From the NCBI RefSeq assembly GCF_000828575.1, contig NZ_AP011952.1, positions 369,065 through 433,064 of the forward strand: a stretch of 64,000 nt of DNA. The letters are read 5' to 3'. Below the pieces are notes generated by a model. That model worked only from the letters and a program-made list of their open reading frames with translations, searched no databases and had not been told where the DNA came from. The DNA comes from Methanothermobacter sp. CaT2 (GTDB taxonomy: Archaea > Methanobacteriota > Methanobacteria > Methanobacteriales > Methanothermobacteraceae). How positions within the stretch are numbered: the stretch's first letter is position 1; each line of letters starts with the position of its first letter. Of the stretch, positions 53,311 to 61,084 are shown in pieces. A program made the translations under genes and the position numbers.

Positions 53311-53538
53311 TGTTATCACTCTTTTCGATTGGAAATCTACAGAAGAAAAGTTTAGTTCTGGAAGCTCACCCTATTAAAGTTTTTTCCTGATCAGGGACCC
53401 TGAGGACCCTGTTATTAATTTCAGGACCTTATGAATGCGTTTATTACCTGAAAGGATTTCAGCCCCAGATGATGTGGTTATAAATAATCATTTGAACAGA
53501 TAGAAGACTGGTTGATGTTACAGCGATGGGGGTTTGCT

Positions 53539-54309
53539 GTGAAAGATCTTCAGTCACGGATCAGAATATTACTTGAGGTCCTGTTACTTGTTCTGATGGG
53601 CCTTGATGGCTTTGCACTCTTCATCAGCGTATTCCTGCCACTGCAGCCCGGGACCCTCCAGGCCGTGGTCCTCCTTGACCTTGCGGTGAGTCTCATCGTC
53701 TCCGCTGCATACCTGATACAGCCAGGTTTACGTGAGAGCTGGAGGATCCCCCTGGTTGCCATACCCTTCTATTTCATCGGCGTTAAAATCCTTGGTGCGC
53801 CCCAGCACTCCCCTCTTCTTGCAGCCCTCAACCTTATAAAGGTTGCCGGTCTCCTGATGGCCGTCAGGGACCTTGCAGGTTCCGTCGGAGAGTTCATGAG
53901 GAGGAGCCGGCTGGGTTATGGGGTTGGGCTCTTCGTATCCGTGATATTCGTGTTCACCATACTCTTTTACATCGTCGAAAGCCCTGTCAACCCCCTGGTG
54001 GTGACCTATGAGGACTCACTCTGGTATGTGCTGCAGACCATAACCACCGTGGGCTACGGGGACATAGTACCTGTAACCTCCCTGGGCAGGTTCACGGGTA
54101 TGGTCATAATGTTCAGTGCCATCGCATCCACGAGCCTCATAACAGCCTCAGCCACGTCCACGCTCCTTGAGACCCTCCGTGGGGAGCAGGAGAGGATAGA
54201 GTCAAGGAGGAGGGATGAGTTCAGGGAGATTAAAGCCAGAATCAGTGGACTGGAGGAGAGGCTTGACCGGATTGAGGAGATGCTGGGGGAGCTCAGGAGA
54301 GGGCCCTGA
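53539..54309 (+). CDS. Voltage-gated-like potassium channel without RCK domain
   Basis: About 256 aa. The selectivity filter is in WYVLQTITTVGYGDIVPVTS near residue 170, followed by a pore-lining helix (TGMVIMFSAIASTSLITASA). Four hydrophobic segments precede it; the fourth is followed by RRSRLGYG. The C-terminus is a charged coiled coil (RISGLEERLDRIEEMLGEL), with no Rossmann RCK domain, so it is not MthK-like. It should be a tetrameric K+ channel. GGGGG lies 7 nt before GTG 53539, which I prefer; ATG 53515 would add 8 residues without a ribosome site. Confidence 0.85.
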   Translation: MKDLQSRIRILLEVLLLVLMGLDGFALFISVFLPLQPGTLQAVVLLDLAVSLIVSAAYLIQPGLRESWRIPLVAIPFYFIGVKILGAPQHSPLLAALNLIKVAGLLMAVRDLAGSVGEFMRRSRLGYGVGLFVSVIFVFTILFYIVESPVNPLVVTYEDSLWYVLQTITTVGYGDIVPVTSLGRFTGMVIMFSAIASTSLITASATSTLLETLRGEQERIESRRRDEFREIKARISGLEERLDRIEEMLGELRRGP

Positions 54310-54311
54310 TA

Positions 54312-54947
54312 CTATTCTGTGGCTGTGCCGGTTGCGGTCACAGCTATGATGTCGCTGCCGATGACCGTGACCTTCAGCTGGATATCCACAGCACCCCTGC
54401 CACCCATAGCCTCTGCATTGGAGAGCATCCTCTCAACTGCAAGTTTCCTGAGTTCATCGAGGTCCTGTGGATCCCCAACAGCCTCCCCCACAGCTATACC
54501 TATACCTGCACCGCCGGCCTCATATCCCAGGGGTACGGTACCATCTCCTCCTGTTAATCTGTCCCCCATACCCTTACCCAGGAGTCCCAGGGCGTACATG
54601 ATGGCAGCTGCAAGGATGAAGTTCACTGTGGTGGGGAATGCTGCCTGGAATGCCAGGAGGAGGCCCCCGACCGTGAAGACATTCCACTGGATGGGTTCTG
54701 CAGGGAATAACCAGCCATATATGTTCACAGAGAGGAATACCAGTATGGCGCTCACAGCACCGGTGCTGGCCCCATATTTTCTTCCTGCGATGTAGGACTC
54801 CACGAAGCCCGCCAGGAGGGGTGATATTATGTACATTATGTTGAAGCCGAATATGACAAGCTGGAACTTAACAGAGACCACCGCAGAGGCCAGGCCCGCT
54901 GCGAGGCCGGCTGCCACAGCCAGGACGGCCCACCTGTACCTTCTCAA
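54312..54947 (-). CDS. Membrane protein with C-terminal YbjQ-like domain
   Basis: 211 aa. Four hydrophobic segments occupy residues 1-125 (AVLAVAAGLAAGLASAVVSV; IMYIISPLLAGFVESYIAG; GAVSAILVFLSVNIYG; VNFILAAAIMYALGLLG). The tail carries a YbjQ/heavy-metal-binding-like domain: LRKLAVERMLSNAEAMGGRG and VDIQLKVTVIG, ending ITATGTA-like. It starts at TTG 54947, 11 nt after the stop of a free YbjQ protein, with GGGGGTC upstream. The pair suggests a pentameric YbjQ ring partly tethered to the membrane. Function unknown. Confidence 0.75.
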   Translation of the reverse strand: MRRYRWAVLAVAAGLAAGLASAVVSVKFQLVIFGFNIMYIISPLLAGFVESYIAGRKYGASTGAVSAILVFLSVNIYGWLFPAEPIQWNVFTVGGLLLAFQAAFPTTVNFILAAAIMYALGLLGKGMGDRLTGGDGTVPLGYEAGGAGIGIAVGEAVGDPQDLDELRKLAVERMLSNAEAMGGRGAVDIQLKVTVIGSDIIAVTATGTATE

Positions 54948-54958
54948 CTCAGACCCCC

Positions 54959-55291
54959 TCAGTCATCATCTTCAAGGGATACCGCTGTACCTGTGGCTGA
55001 TACGAGTATGGTGTTCCCCATGGTCCCTCCCAGGTTGTGGTAGTCCAGGCGCACCCCTATGATGGCTTCAGCACCCAGTCTCTCTGCAGCCTCTGCCATT
55101 GAGGACAGTGCAAGCTTCCTTGCCCTTGCAAGCTCCCTCTCATAGGCCGATGTCCTGCCACCCACAACATCCCTGACACCCGAGAAGATGTCCTTGTATA
55201 TGTTGGCGCCTATGAGGGCATCGCCTGTGACTATGCCATGGTACCTCGATATCCTCTTACCCTCAATCATCTGTGAAGTCAGCATCAGCAT
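54959..55291 (-). CDS. YbjQ/UPF0145 family protein
   Basis: 110 aa. [60 protein letters not shown] and [10 protein letters not shown] cover the complete UPF0145 fold, which forms pentamers in crystal structures. Its role is not established; links to metal or envelope stress have been suggested in bacteria. It is first in an operon with the membrane-bound YbjQ protein. ATG 55291 is preceded by GGGAGG about 8 nt upstream. Confidence 0.85.
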   Translation of the reverse strand: MLMLTSQMIEGKRISRYHGIVTGDALIGANIYKDIFSGVRDVVGGRTSAYERELARARKLALSSMAEAAERLGAEAIIGVRLDYHNLGGTMGNTILVSATGTAVSLEDDD

Positions 55292-55422
55292 CCTGAAGTC
55301 CTCCCATTTTATTATGTTTCACCGGATTCATATATGCTGGTGGAGGTCCCTGACCCGGTTTTCTGGATGAAGAAAAAAATAAATGTTAAAGGTTACAGAG
55401 AATAATCCAAGGGGGAATATAT

Positions 55423-55652
55423 GTGAGAGAATTTATAGTTGTGGGGGTTCTGCTTCTGGCCGTTCTGGTTTCAGGCTGCACAACAACCACCGAGACAGGT
55501 AACACATTGATGGTGTTACGAAACAGGAACGTGCAACATGGCTCGAGAAGAACGGCAAGATCTACGTCATCCTCTGTGGAACATCACCTGAGAAGTTTGA
55601 TGCAGAAAACAGGAACTTCGACCTCATAACATACTCATTCCAGGTGAAATGA
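55423..55652 (+). pseudogene. Broken PsbP-like lipoprotein gene
   Basis: GTG 55423 (site GGGGG upstream) opens with an intact lipoprotein signal, VVGVLLLAVLVSGC. After about 30 codons the frame must shift to reach a C-terminal part that resembles the next gene: KIYVILCGTSPEKF and FDLITYSFQVK, ending at TGA 55650-55652. This matches RYAIVCRAGRDDFE and FDLIKYSFRVK of the intact lipoprotein at 55730. The central domain is missing, so the copy lost its middle by deletion and went out of frame. Confidence 0.7.
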
Positions 55653-55729
55653 GACACAGATTGAAGGATTCATAAAATGATCCCTGAAAACTCAGCACAG
55701 AACTGCAAGCCAGATGAGTCACAGGAGAA

Positions 55730-56197
55730 ATGAAACACAGGGTACTCCTCATCTTAATTTTTTCAGTCGCCGTTTCAGGATGCCTCGGCGACGGCTACAG
55801 GGTCTTTGAGAACCATGAAATCATCTTCCACTACCCTGCATCCTGGCGTCAGGTCTCCTTCATACACCCGCCAGTAGATGTGGATACCTACTACGAATAT
55901 GCTGTGACGGTTACAGACCCCGAAAGGGGCCCTGAGACAGCAGCGACAGTCGAGAAGCTGAAGCTGAACCGCAGTTATCCCGCTCCTGAGGGTGTGCTTG
56001 ATAAAAGGAACATCAGCCTGAGGGGTTACCCTGGAGTTGAGTTCAGCTACCCTGAAAATGAGAGCATGGTGAGGGTTACCATTATAAGCACGCCACGCGG
56101 ACGCTACGCCATAGTGTGCCGTGCAGGGAGGGATGACTTTGAGGGTGATCTGAAGAGCTTTGACCTCATAAAGTACTCCTTCAGGGTGAAGTCCTGA
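55730..56197 (+). CDS. PsbP-like small lipoprotein
   Basis: 155 aa. The lipobox is in LIFSVAVSGC, cleaved to leave Cys about residue 18. The mature part follows the PsbP/DUF-like lipoprotein pattern: HEIIFHYPASWRQV, LRGYPGVEFSYPENE, RYAIVCRAGRDDFEGD and IKYSFRVK. Such lipoproteins are numerous in Methanobacteriales and lie on the outer face of the membrane; role unknown. AGGAG sits just before ATG 55730. It is the intact neighbour of the broken copy at 55423. Confidence 0.78.
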   Translation: MKHRVLLILIFSVAVSGCLGDGYRVFENHEIIFHYPASWRQVSFIHPPVDVDTYYEYAVTVTDPERGPETAATVEKLKLNRSYPAPEGVLDKRNISLRGYPGVEFSYPENESMVRVTIISTPRGRYAIVCRAGRDDFEGDLKSFDLIKYSFRVKS

Positions 56198-56223
56198 TCA
56201 GGTTTACCGGATGTTGATCCCCT

Positions 56224-59200
56224 CTATCCAATTCTTATTTCCCCAAACCTTCTGAGGATATCTATTTCTTCTTCAGATATCTGAGGGTCTCCCCTGATTG
56301 TTACCGGTATCTCGCTGAGGGGTTTTGCCCTTGTCACATCATTTTTGAGTCTCTGATATACAGCGTTTATGGCCCACCCATAGTCCATGTTATCGGAATC
56401 TGTGACCCACAGGGTGTCGATGTCTGCGTTTCTCGCCCTTTTCGATTCCTCATCCCACATACTGATGAATAACCTGTCTTCCTGTCTCCATGAGTATTCC
56501 TCATCACCTATTATACCCACAACCTCCTCCACTCCATCCTCAAGGAACTTTGAGTGGCCGCAGACGCGGCAGACCACGAACTGGCCCTCCCGGGTGTGGA
56601 TCTTCTTTGGCCTGAAGAAGTCCCTCCCACATATGAGTGTCCTGTAATTCTCCTTCAGGGCCCTCTGGGCCTTTTTTATCCTCTCAATGGCCCTCCTGGC
56701 AGCTATCCTGACCCCTTCCTCAGGGTCACTGAGGGCCTCCCTCAGCGCATCAAGGGCCACAGCATCCCCTGCCTCTCCAATGTAATCTGCGGCCCTGGCC
56801 CTCACCTCCGGATCAGATGAGTCCCTGAGGTATCCTGTGATCCCCTCAATGGCCTCCACATAGCCATCCATGTCCTCAGGGTCAAGAGCCCTGAATGCCC
56901 TTCTGAGGTCATCTTCCTCACCGGATCCTGCCTCCAGTTTTCCATGGAGGGAGGTGCAGATGGAGTGGAATATGCAGAGACTGCAGAGCTCGTTCTCCCT
57001 TGGAGGGAATTCCTCACGTCTTATCCTCTCAGCCACATCCTCAAGGAGCCCCTCCATGTCCTCTGTCGGTTCTATTTCATGCCATTCTGAATCCTCAAAG
57101 GTGTAGGCGAGGAAGCCGTCGAAGTCCAGGTTCAGTGCGTGCCTGTAGACTCCCAGCTGGAGTTCGATGTCCCTTGCATGTATACCCGACCCTGACATTG
57201 ACTTGAAGTCCACCAGCTCCAGGCCGCCTTCAAGGTTCCTTATGATGAGGTCTGTCTGACCGGTTATCATGAAGCAGTCCCTCAGTATGCTGAAGGGCTT
57301 CTCTGCAGAGACTATCTCTGATGCACGGGACCTTATCTCATCAAGGTAGCGTTTTAGTTTTGATATGAAGGCTCTGAATCCATCAGGGGACATTTCGATG
57401 TCTCTGAGGGCATGTGATGCCAGTTCCTGAAGGTAATCATCTGTCACCGTCTCTCCACGCATCAGGCGCCTGTTTATCCTCCGGAGGCACTCGTGGACCG
57501 CCATACCGTAGAGCTGGTCCCTGGTTGATGGAACGTCGAAGCCGTACTCATAGAGCAGCATGTACCTGAAGGGGCATGTGAGGTAGGTGTTCAGCTCTGT
57601 GAAGCTGATCCTGAAGATCTCCCTGGTCTCAATGTCCTCCACCTGGCAGCTGTTCTTTATGATCTCTATCCTGGCATCCTCGGGGTCTATCCTCCCGAGC
57701 CTGTCACTGGTTATCCTTGAACTTTCAATGAGATCCTCTATGAACTCTGAGTAACCCAGCCGGCCCCTGTGGTTCCCGGTTGCTGAGATTATGAGCATGT
57801 CCTGGGCCCGGGTCATCCCCACATAGAAGAGGCGCCTCTCCTCCTTTTCCGTCTCTTCCTCCTCTTCCTCCTCTTCCTCCATCACATCACTCCTTATTGT
57901 GCTCCTCCGGAGTTCTTCAGGTAATTCGAGTTCACTCCTCCCCTGGACCTTCCTGGGTAATTTCCCATTGAACACCGAGCAGATTATGACCACCGGGAAC
58001 TCAAGGCCCTTGGCCCTGTGCATTGTCATCATGTTGACAGAGTAGGGGTTCTCCAGGAGTATCTGGTCGTACTTCTTGACCCCGCGGGACATGGCCATCC
58101 TTATGAACTCCATTAGGCCCTCCACGCAGGGCTCTGAGGAGACGCGCTCGTAGTCCTTTATGAGTGAGCTGAACCTTGCCAGGTTGTAGAGTTTCTCCCT
58201 TGACTCATCATCACCCCTCTCAAGGAGCCTGTGGGGGTACTCTGTCAGTTCAAGGATCTCGTAGTACCTCTCAAGAACTCCGAGGTCGCTGTCTATGAGG
58301 CTGTTGAGGGCCACGAGTTTCCTGATGTCATCGGGGTCTGTGAATCCCGCCTCCCTGAATTCTCTGTACTCCCTGAGACCCCTTAATTCCTCCTCATCCA
58401 TGTCCAGGATGAGGTTGACGCTGCCGGGGGTCAGGTCCATGAACTCGCCCTCAAGGTGTTCGTATTTCAGTTTTCTGATTATCTTCCTCCTCTCCCTCCG
58501 GGTGTGGTGGAGGAGGTGCATGATGTAGAGTATTTCCTCCCGGTCAAAGAAGCCTCCCTCACCGTATACATTGAAGGGTATGCCCTCCCTGCGTAGTTCA
58601 TTCATTATCTCCACTGCATCGTGCTTCACGCTCCTGAAGAGGAGGGTCACGTAACCCTGGTGGGGGATGACACCATGGTCAACGAGGGCCCTTATTATCT
58701 CGACCACGTTGGAGGGTTCATCCTGGTGTGTGGGGTTGTCCAGGATGAATACCCTGTTCTCTGAGTCCCTCACGGGCCTTATGTCCTTGGGGTACTTCCT
58801 GTAACCATCCATGAACCGCTGGGTGACGTCAACTATGCTGGGGACCGATCTGAAGTTCTTCTCAAGCATGACGACCTCGGCACCGTACTTCTTCTCGAAG
58901 CCCAGGAAGTTCTCAGGGGTGGATCCCCTGAAACCGTAGATGCTCTGGTCCTCGTCTCCAACAGCGAACAGGTTACATTCCTCTCCCGCAAGGAGTTCAA
59001 GGAACCTCTCCTGTATGGGGTTGGTGTCCTGGTACTCGTCCACCATGAGGAACCTGTACCTTGACCTGAGGTCATCCAGGACCTTCCTGTCGTTTTCAAG
59101 GAGTCTGACGACCCTCCACTGCATCCCTGCGAAGTCAAGCAGCCCGGCCTCGTCCATGAGGTTGAGGTACCTCTGGTAGGCCTCTGCAACGGTCATCTCG

Positions 59201-59706
59201 AACTTCCTGGCCCCTGTCCTCCTGTGGTGTTCTATCAGGGTCTCGAGGTCGACCATGTTCTCCTGGCACTCGCTGAAGAAGGCCTGGATGCGGGGGAACC
59301 TCTCCCTCTGTACATTGCCGAGTCCCAGCTGTTCCCTGTGCTCGTATATGAACATGAGCTGGTTTTCCTCATCCAGGACATGAAAGTTTGAACCGAGGGG
59401 GTGATGGTCAGGGTACATCCGGAGTATGCGGTTGCAGAAGGAGTGTATTGTGGATATCTGCATCTCCTCTGCCCTTCCACCCACACGTCTGATTATTCTC
59501 TCCTTGAGTTCATCCGCGGCCTTCCTGGTGAAGGTTATCACGACGATGGATGATGGTTCAGCACCCCTCTCATCCATGAGGTGGGCGACCCTCTCCACTA
59601 TGATCCTGGTCTTCCCTGCCCCGGGTCCTGCGACCACCAGGAGGGGTCCTGTGAAGTGTTCAACTGCTCTGCGCTGTTCATCTGTGAGCTGAATCTCCCC
59701 TGTCAT
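56224..59706 (-). CDS. UvrD-like helicase-RecB nuclease with HEAT-repeat and zinc-binding tail
   Basis: 1160 aa. Helicase motifs parallel those at 14206-16959: VVAGPGAGKTRIIVERV, STIHSFCNRILRMY, DEYQDTNPIQ, VGDEDQSIYGFRGS, MTMHRAKGLEFPVVI and RRLFYVGMTRAQD. A poly-Glu tract lies just before the last motif. The nuclease is GQTDLIIRNL, ELVDFKS and QLGVYRHAL, with Fe-S-type cysteines CPFRYM and LCSLCIFHSIC. Unlike the paralogue, it continues about 230 residues: HEAT-like repeats (DPEVRARAADYIGEAGDAVA) at 935-1008, then CGRDFF and CRVCGHSKF, a probable zinc site. ATG 59706 has GGGGTG upstream. Confidence 0.88.
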   Translation of the reverse strand: MTGEIQLTDEQRRAVEHFTGPLLVVAGPGAGKTRIIVERVAHLMDERGAEPSSIVVITFTRKAADELKERIIRRVGGRAEEMQISTIHSFCNRILRMYPDHHPLGSNFHVLDEENQLMFIYEHREQLGLGNVQRERFPRIQAFFSECQENMVDLETLIEHHRRTGARKFEMTVAEAYQRYLNLMDEAGLLDFAGMQWRVVRLLENDRKVLDDLRSRYRFLMVDEYQDTNPIQERFLELLAGEECNLFAVGDEDQSIYGFRGSTPENFLGFEKKYGAEVVMLEKNFRSVPSIVDVTQRFMDGYRKYPKDIRPVRDSENRVFILDNPTHQDEPSNVVEIIRALVDHGVIPHQGYVTLLFRSVKHDAVEIMNELRREGIPFNVYGEGGFFDREEILYIMHLLHHTRRERRKIIRKLKYEHLEGEFMDLTPGSVNLILDMDEEELRGLREYREFREAGFTDPDDIRKLVALNSLIDSDLGVLERYYEILELTEYPHRLLERGDDESREKLYNLARFSSLIKDYERVSSEPCVEGLMEFIRMAMSRGVKKYDQILLENPYSVNMMTMHRAKGLEFPVVIICSVFNGKLPRKVQGRSELELPEELRRSTIRSDVMEEEEEEEEETEKEERRLFYVGMTRAQDMLIISATGNHRGRLGYSEFIEDLIESSRITSDRLGRIDPEDARIEIIKNSCQVEDIETREIFRISFTELNTYLTCPFRYMLLYEYGFDVPSTRDQLYGMAVHECLRRINRRLMRGETVTDDYLQELASHALRDIEMSPDGFRAFISKLKRYLDEIRSRASEIVSAEKPFSILRDCFMITGQTDLIIRNLEGGLELVDFKSMSGSGIHARDIELQLGVYRHALNLDFDGFLAYTFEDSEWHEIEPTEDMEGLLEDVAERIRREEFPPRENELCSLCIFHSICTSLHGKLEAGSGEEDDLRRAFRALDPEDMDGYVEAIEGITGYLRDSSDPEVRARAADYIGEAGDAVALDALREALSDPEEGVRIAARRAIERIKKAQRALKENYRTLICGRDFFRPKKIHTREGQFVVCRVCGHSKFLEDGVEEVVGIIGDEEYSWRQEDRLFISMWDEESKRARNADIDTLWVTDSDNMDYGWAINAVYQRLKNDVTRAKPLSEIPVTIRGDPQISEEEIDILRRFGEIRIG

Positions 59707-59867
59707 GAATGGCACCCCATAAATGTTATTCTATCGTTTCCATCCACTTTTATAGTTTTTCCATTGAATTCTCCATGAGGTGTCCTCCACTGAAATTATT
59801 GAGAATAACTTAACATTAAGCTCAAAATTATTGTGAATAAGTGAATGGCTGATGGCTCCAACAAAAA

Positions 59868-59880
59868 ACTTTATATTCAA
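59868..59880 (+). promoter_or_regulatory. Putative TATA element upstream of the ARPP-1-like gene
   Basis: ACTTTATATTC after an A-rich run is a plausible BRE/TATA pair. A start about 25 nt downstream near 59900 leaves a leader of about 50 nt that carries GGTGAT before ATG 59954. Confidence 0.35.
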
Positions 59881-59953
59881 TAATTTTAATGTACATTATC
59901 ATGTCATACTCAGACTATGAGGGGTGGGTATCGATAATTTTAGAGGTGATGTT

Positions 59954-60940
59954 ATGAATGAGACCGTCGGGGAGTACCTGAATGGACTTGAGTTCCTGAA
60001 GCCCCAGGTTTCAGGGCCCATGGAGGTCATACCTGTCCGGGCTCCCGGGGGAAGTCTGAGCTATCTTACATTATCAGAGGCCATGGAAAGGGAGGTGCTC
60101 TGGATAGGGGAGGTTGATGAGTCGGGCTCGGTACCGCAGGTGCGTGCAGTGAACCGCTCCTCAGAACCCGTGCTCATAATCGATGGTGAGGAACTCGAGG
60201 GTGGCAAGCAGAACCGTGTGGTCAATGCAACAGTTCTATTACCTGAGGAATCCGGGACCATCATACCTGTGAGCTGTGTTGAACAGGCAAGGTGGTCCTA
60301 CACCTCAAAGGAGTTCAGGGACCCGGGGAGGGTTGCTGCCCTGAATGTCCGCCTTACAAAGACGCGGACAGTTACAGAGAACCTGGAAGGGATGGCCGGA
60401 CCCATCTTGGATTCAGGATCAGAGCAGGCACCTGAGGACAGAGCCGTGGAATTTTACCGTTCAAACCAGGGGATAGTATGGGATGAGGTGAACAGGCTCC
60501 ACAGGAGGACAGGTACTGAATCAGGGACCTGGGCACTGGGGGACGCCTACATGAAGGAGGCAGATAAACTCAACAAATTCAAAAGACCATTCAAACCTGT
60601 GAAAGACCAGAAAGGTGTTCTCGTAGCTATAAACGGGACGATAGCTGGACTCGAATTTGTTTCAAGAACTGAGGCCTACAGGAGGCTCCATGACAGGATC
60701 ATAGGAAGTTATGCCATTGAGGCCATGCTGCATGAGAGGGTCGGATATGGAGCCGTGGACCCGGGTAGCTTCATTGAGGAGATAATGGGTGCAGATGAGA
60801 AGAGCTACCCATCCCCCGGTTACGGTACAGACCACAGGTACACCTCAGATCACATTACCGGTTCAGCCCTCACACACTGGGGTGAGGTGGTGCACTCTGT
60901 TTTCTTCAGACTGGGGAATGATTGCAACAAGACAGGTTAG
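59954..60940 (+). CDS. ARPP-1 domain (DUF6569-like) protein
   Basis: 328 aa. TVGEYLNGLEFLKPQVSGPM, GSLSYLTLSEAMEREVLWIG, VLIIDGEELEGGKQNRVVNA and PVSCVEQARWSY match the ARPP-1 domain, which is linked in genomes to ADP-ribosylglycohydrolase and phosphatase genes and whose activity is unknown. The single Cys in VSCVEQ is conserved in many members. ATG 59954 has GGTGAT at 3 nt; a GTG at 59924 is less likely. It lies upstream of the CobN-like gene on the same strand but is separated by about 145 bp of AT-rich DNA, so it is probably transcribed separately. Confidence 0.75.
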   Translation: MNETVGEYLNGLEFLKPQVSGPMEVIPVRAPGGSLSYLTLSEAMEREVLWIGEVDESGSVPQVRAVNRSSEPVLIIDGEELEGGKQNRVVNATVLLPEESGTIIPVSCVEQARWSYTSKEFRDPGRVAALNVRLTKTRTVTENLEGMAGPILDSGSEQAPEDRAVEFYRSNQGIVWDEVNRLHRRTGTESGTWALGDAYMKEADKLNKFKRPFKPVKDQKGVLVAINGTIAGLEFVSRTEAYRRLHDRIIGSYAIEAMLHERVGYGAVDPGSFIEEIMGADEKSYPSPGYGTDHRYTSDHITGSALTHWGEVVHSVFFRLGNDCNKTG

Positions 60941-61084
60941 CGTGCTGTGATAAGAAACAACCACAAGCAGGTCCACCAATCACCCTTCAAACTCATCATA
61001 TAAACTTTACCTTATAATAATTAAAGTTAATTTTAAATACTGCCTTCCTTAAAGTAAATTTGAATAAAATTAAAGGGAGGTGAA
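60941..61084 (+). promoter_or_regulatory. AT-rich leader with repeated TTAAAGT motifs before the CobN-like gene
   Basis: The gap holds TATAAACTTTACC and TTATAATAATT as TATA-like elements and several TTAAAGT(T/A)AATTT half-copies near 61020-61070. It ends with the strong ribosome site GGGAGGTGA at 61075-61083. The repeats could bind a metal or cobalamin regulator. I saw no riboswitch-like structure. Confidence 0.4.
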
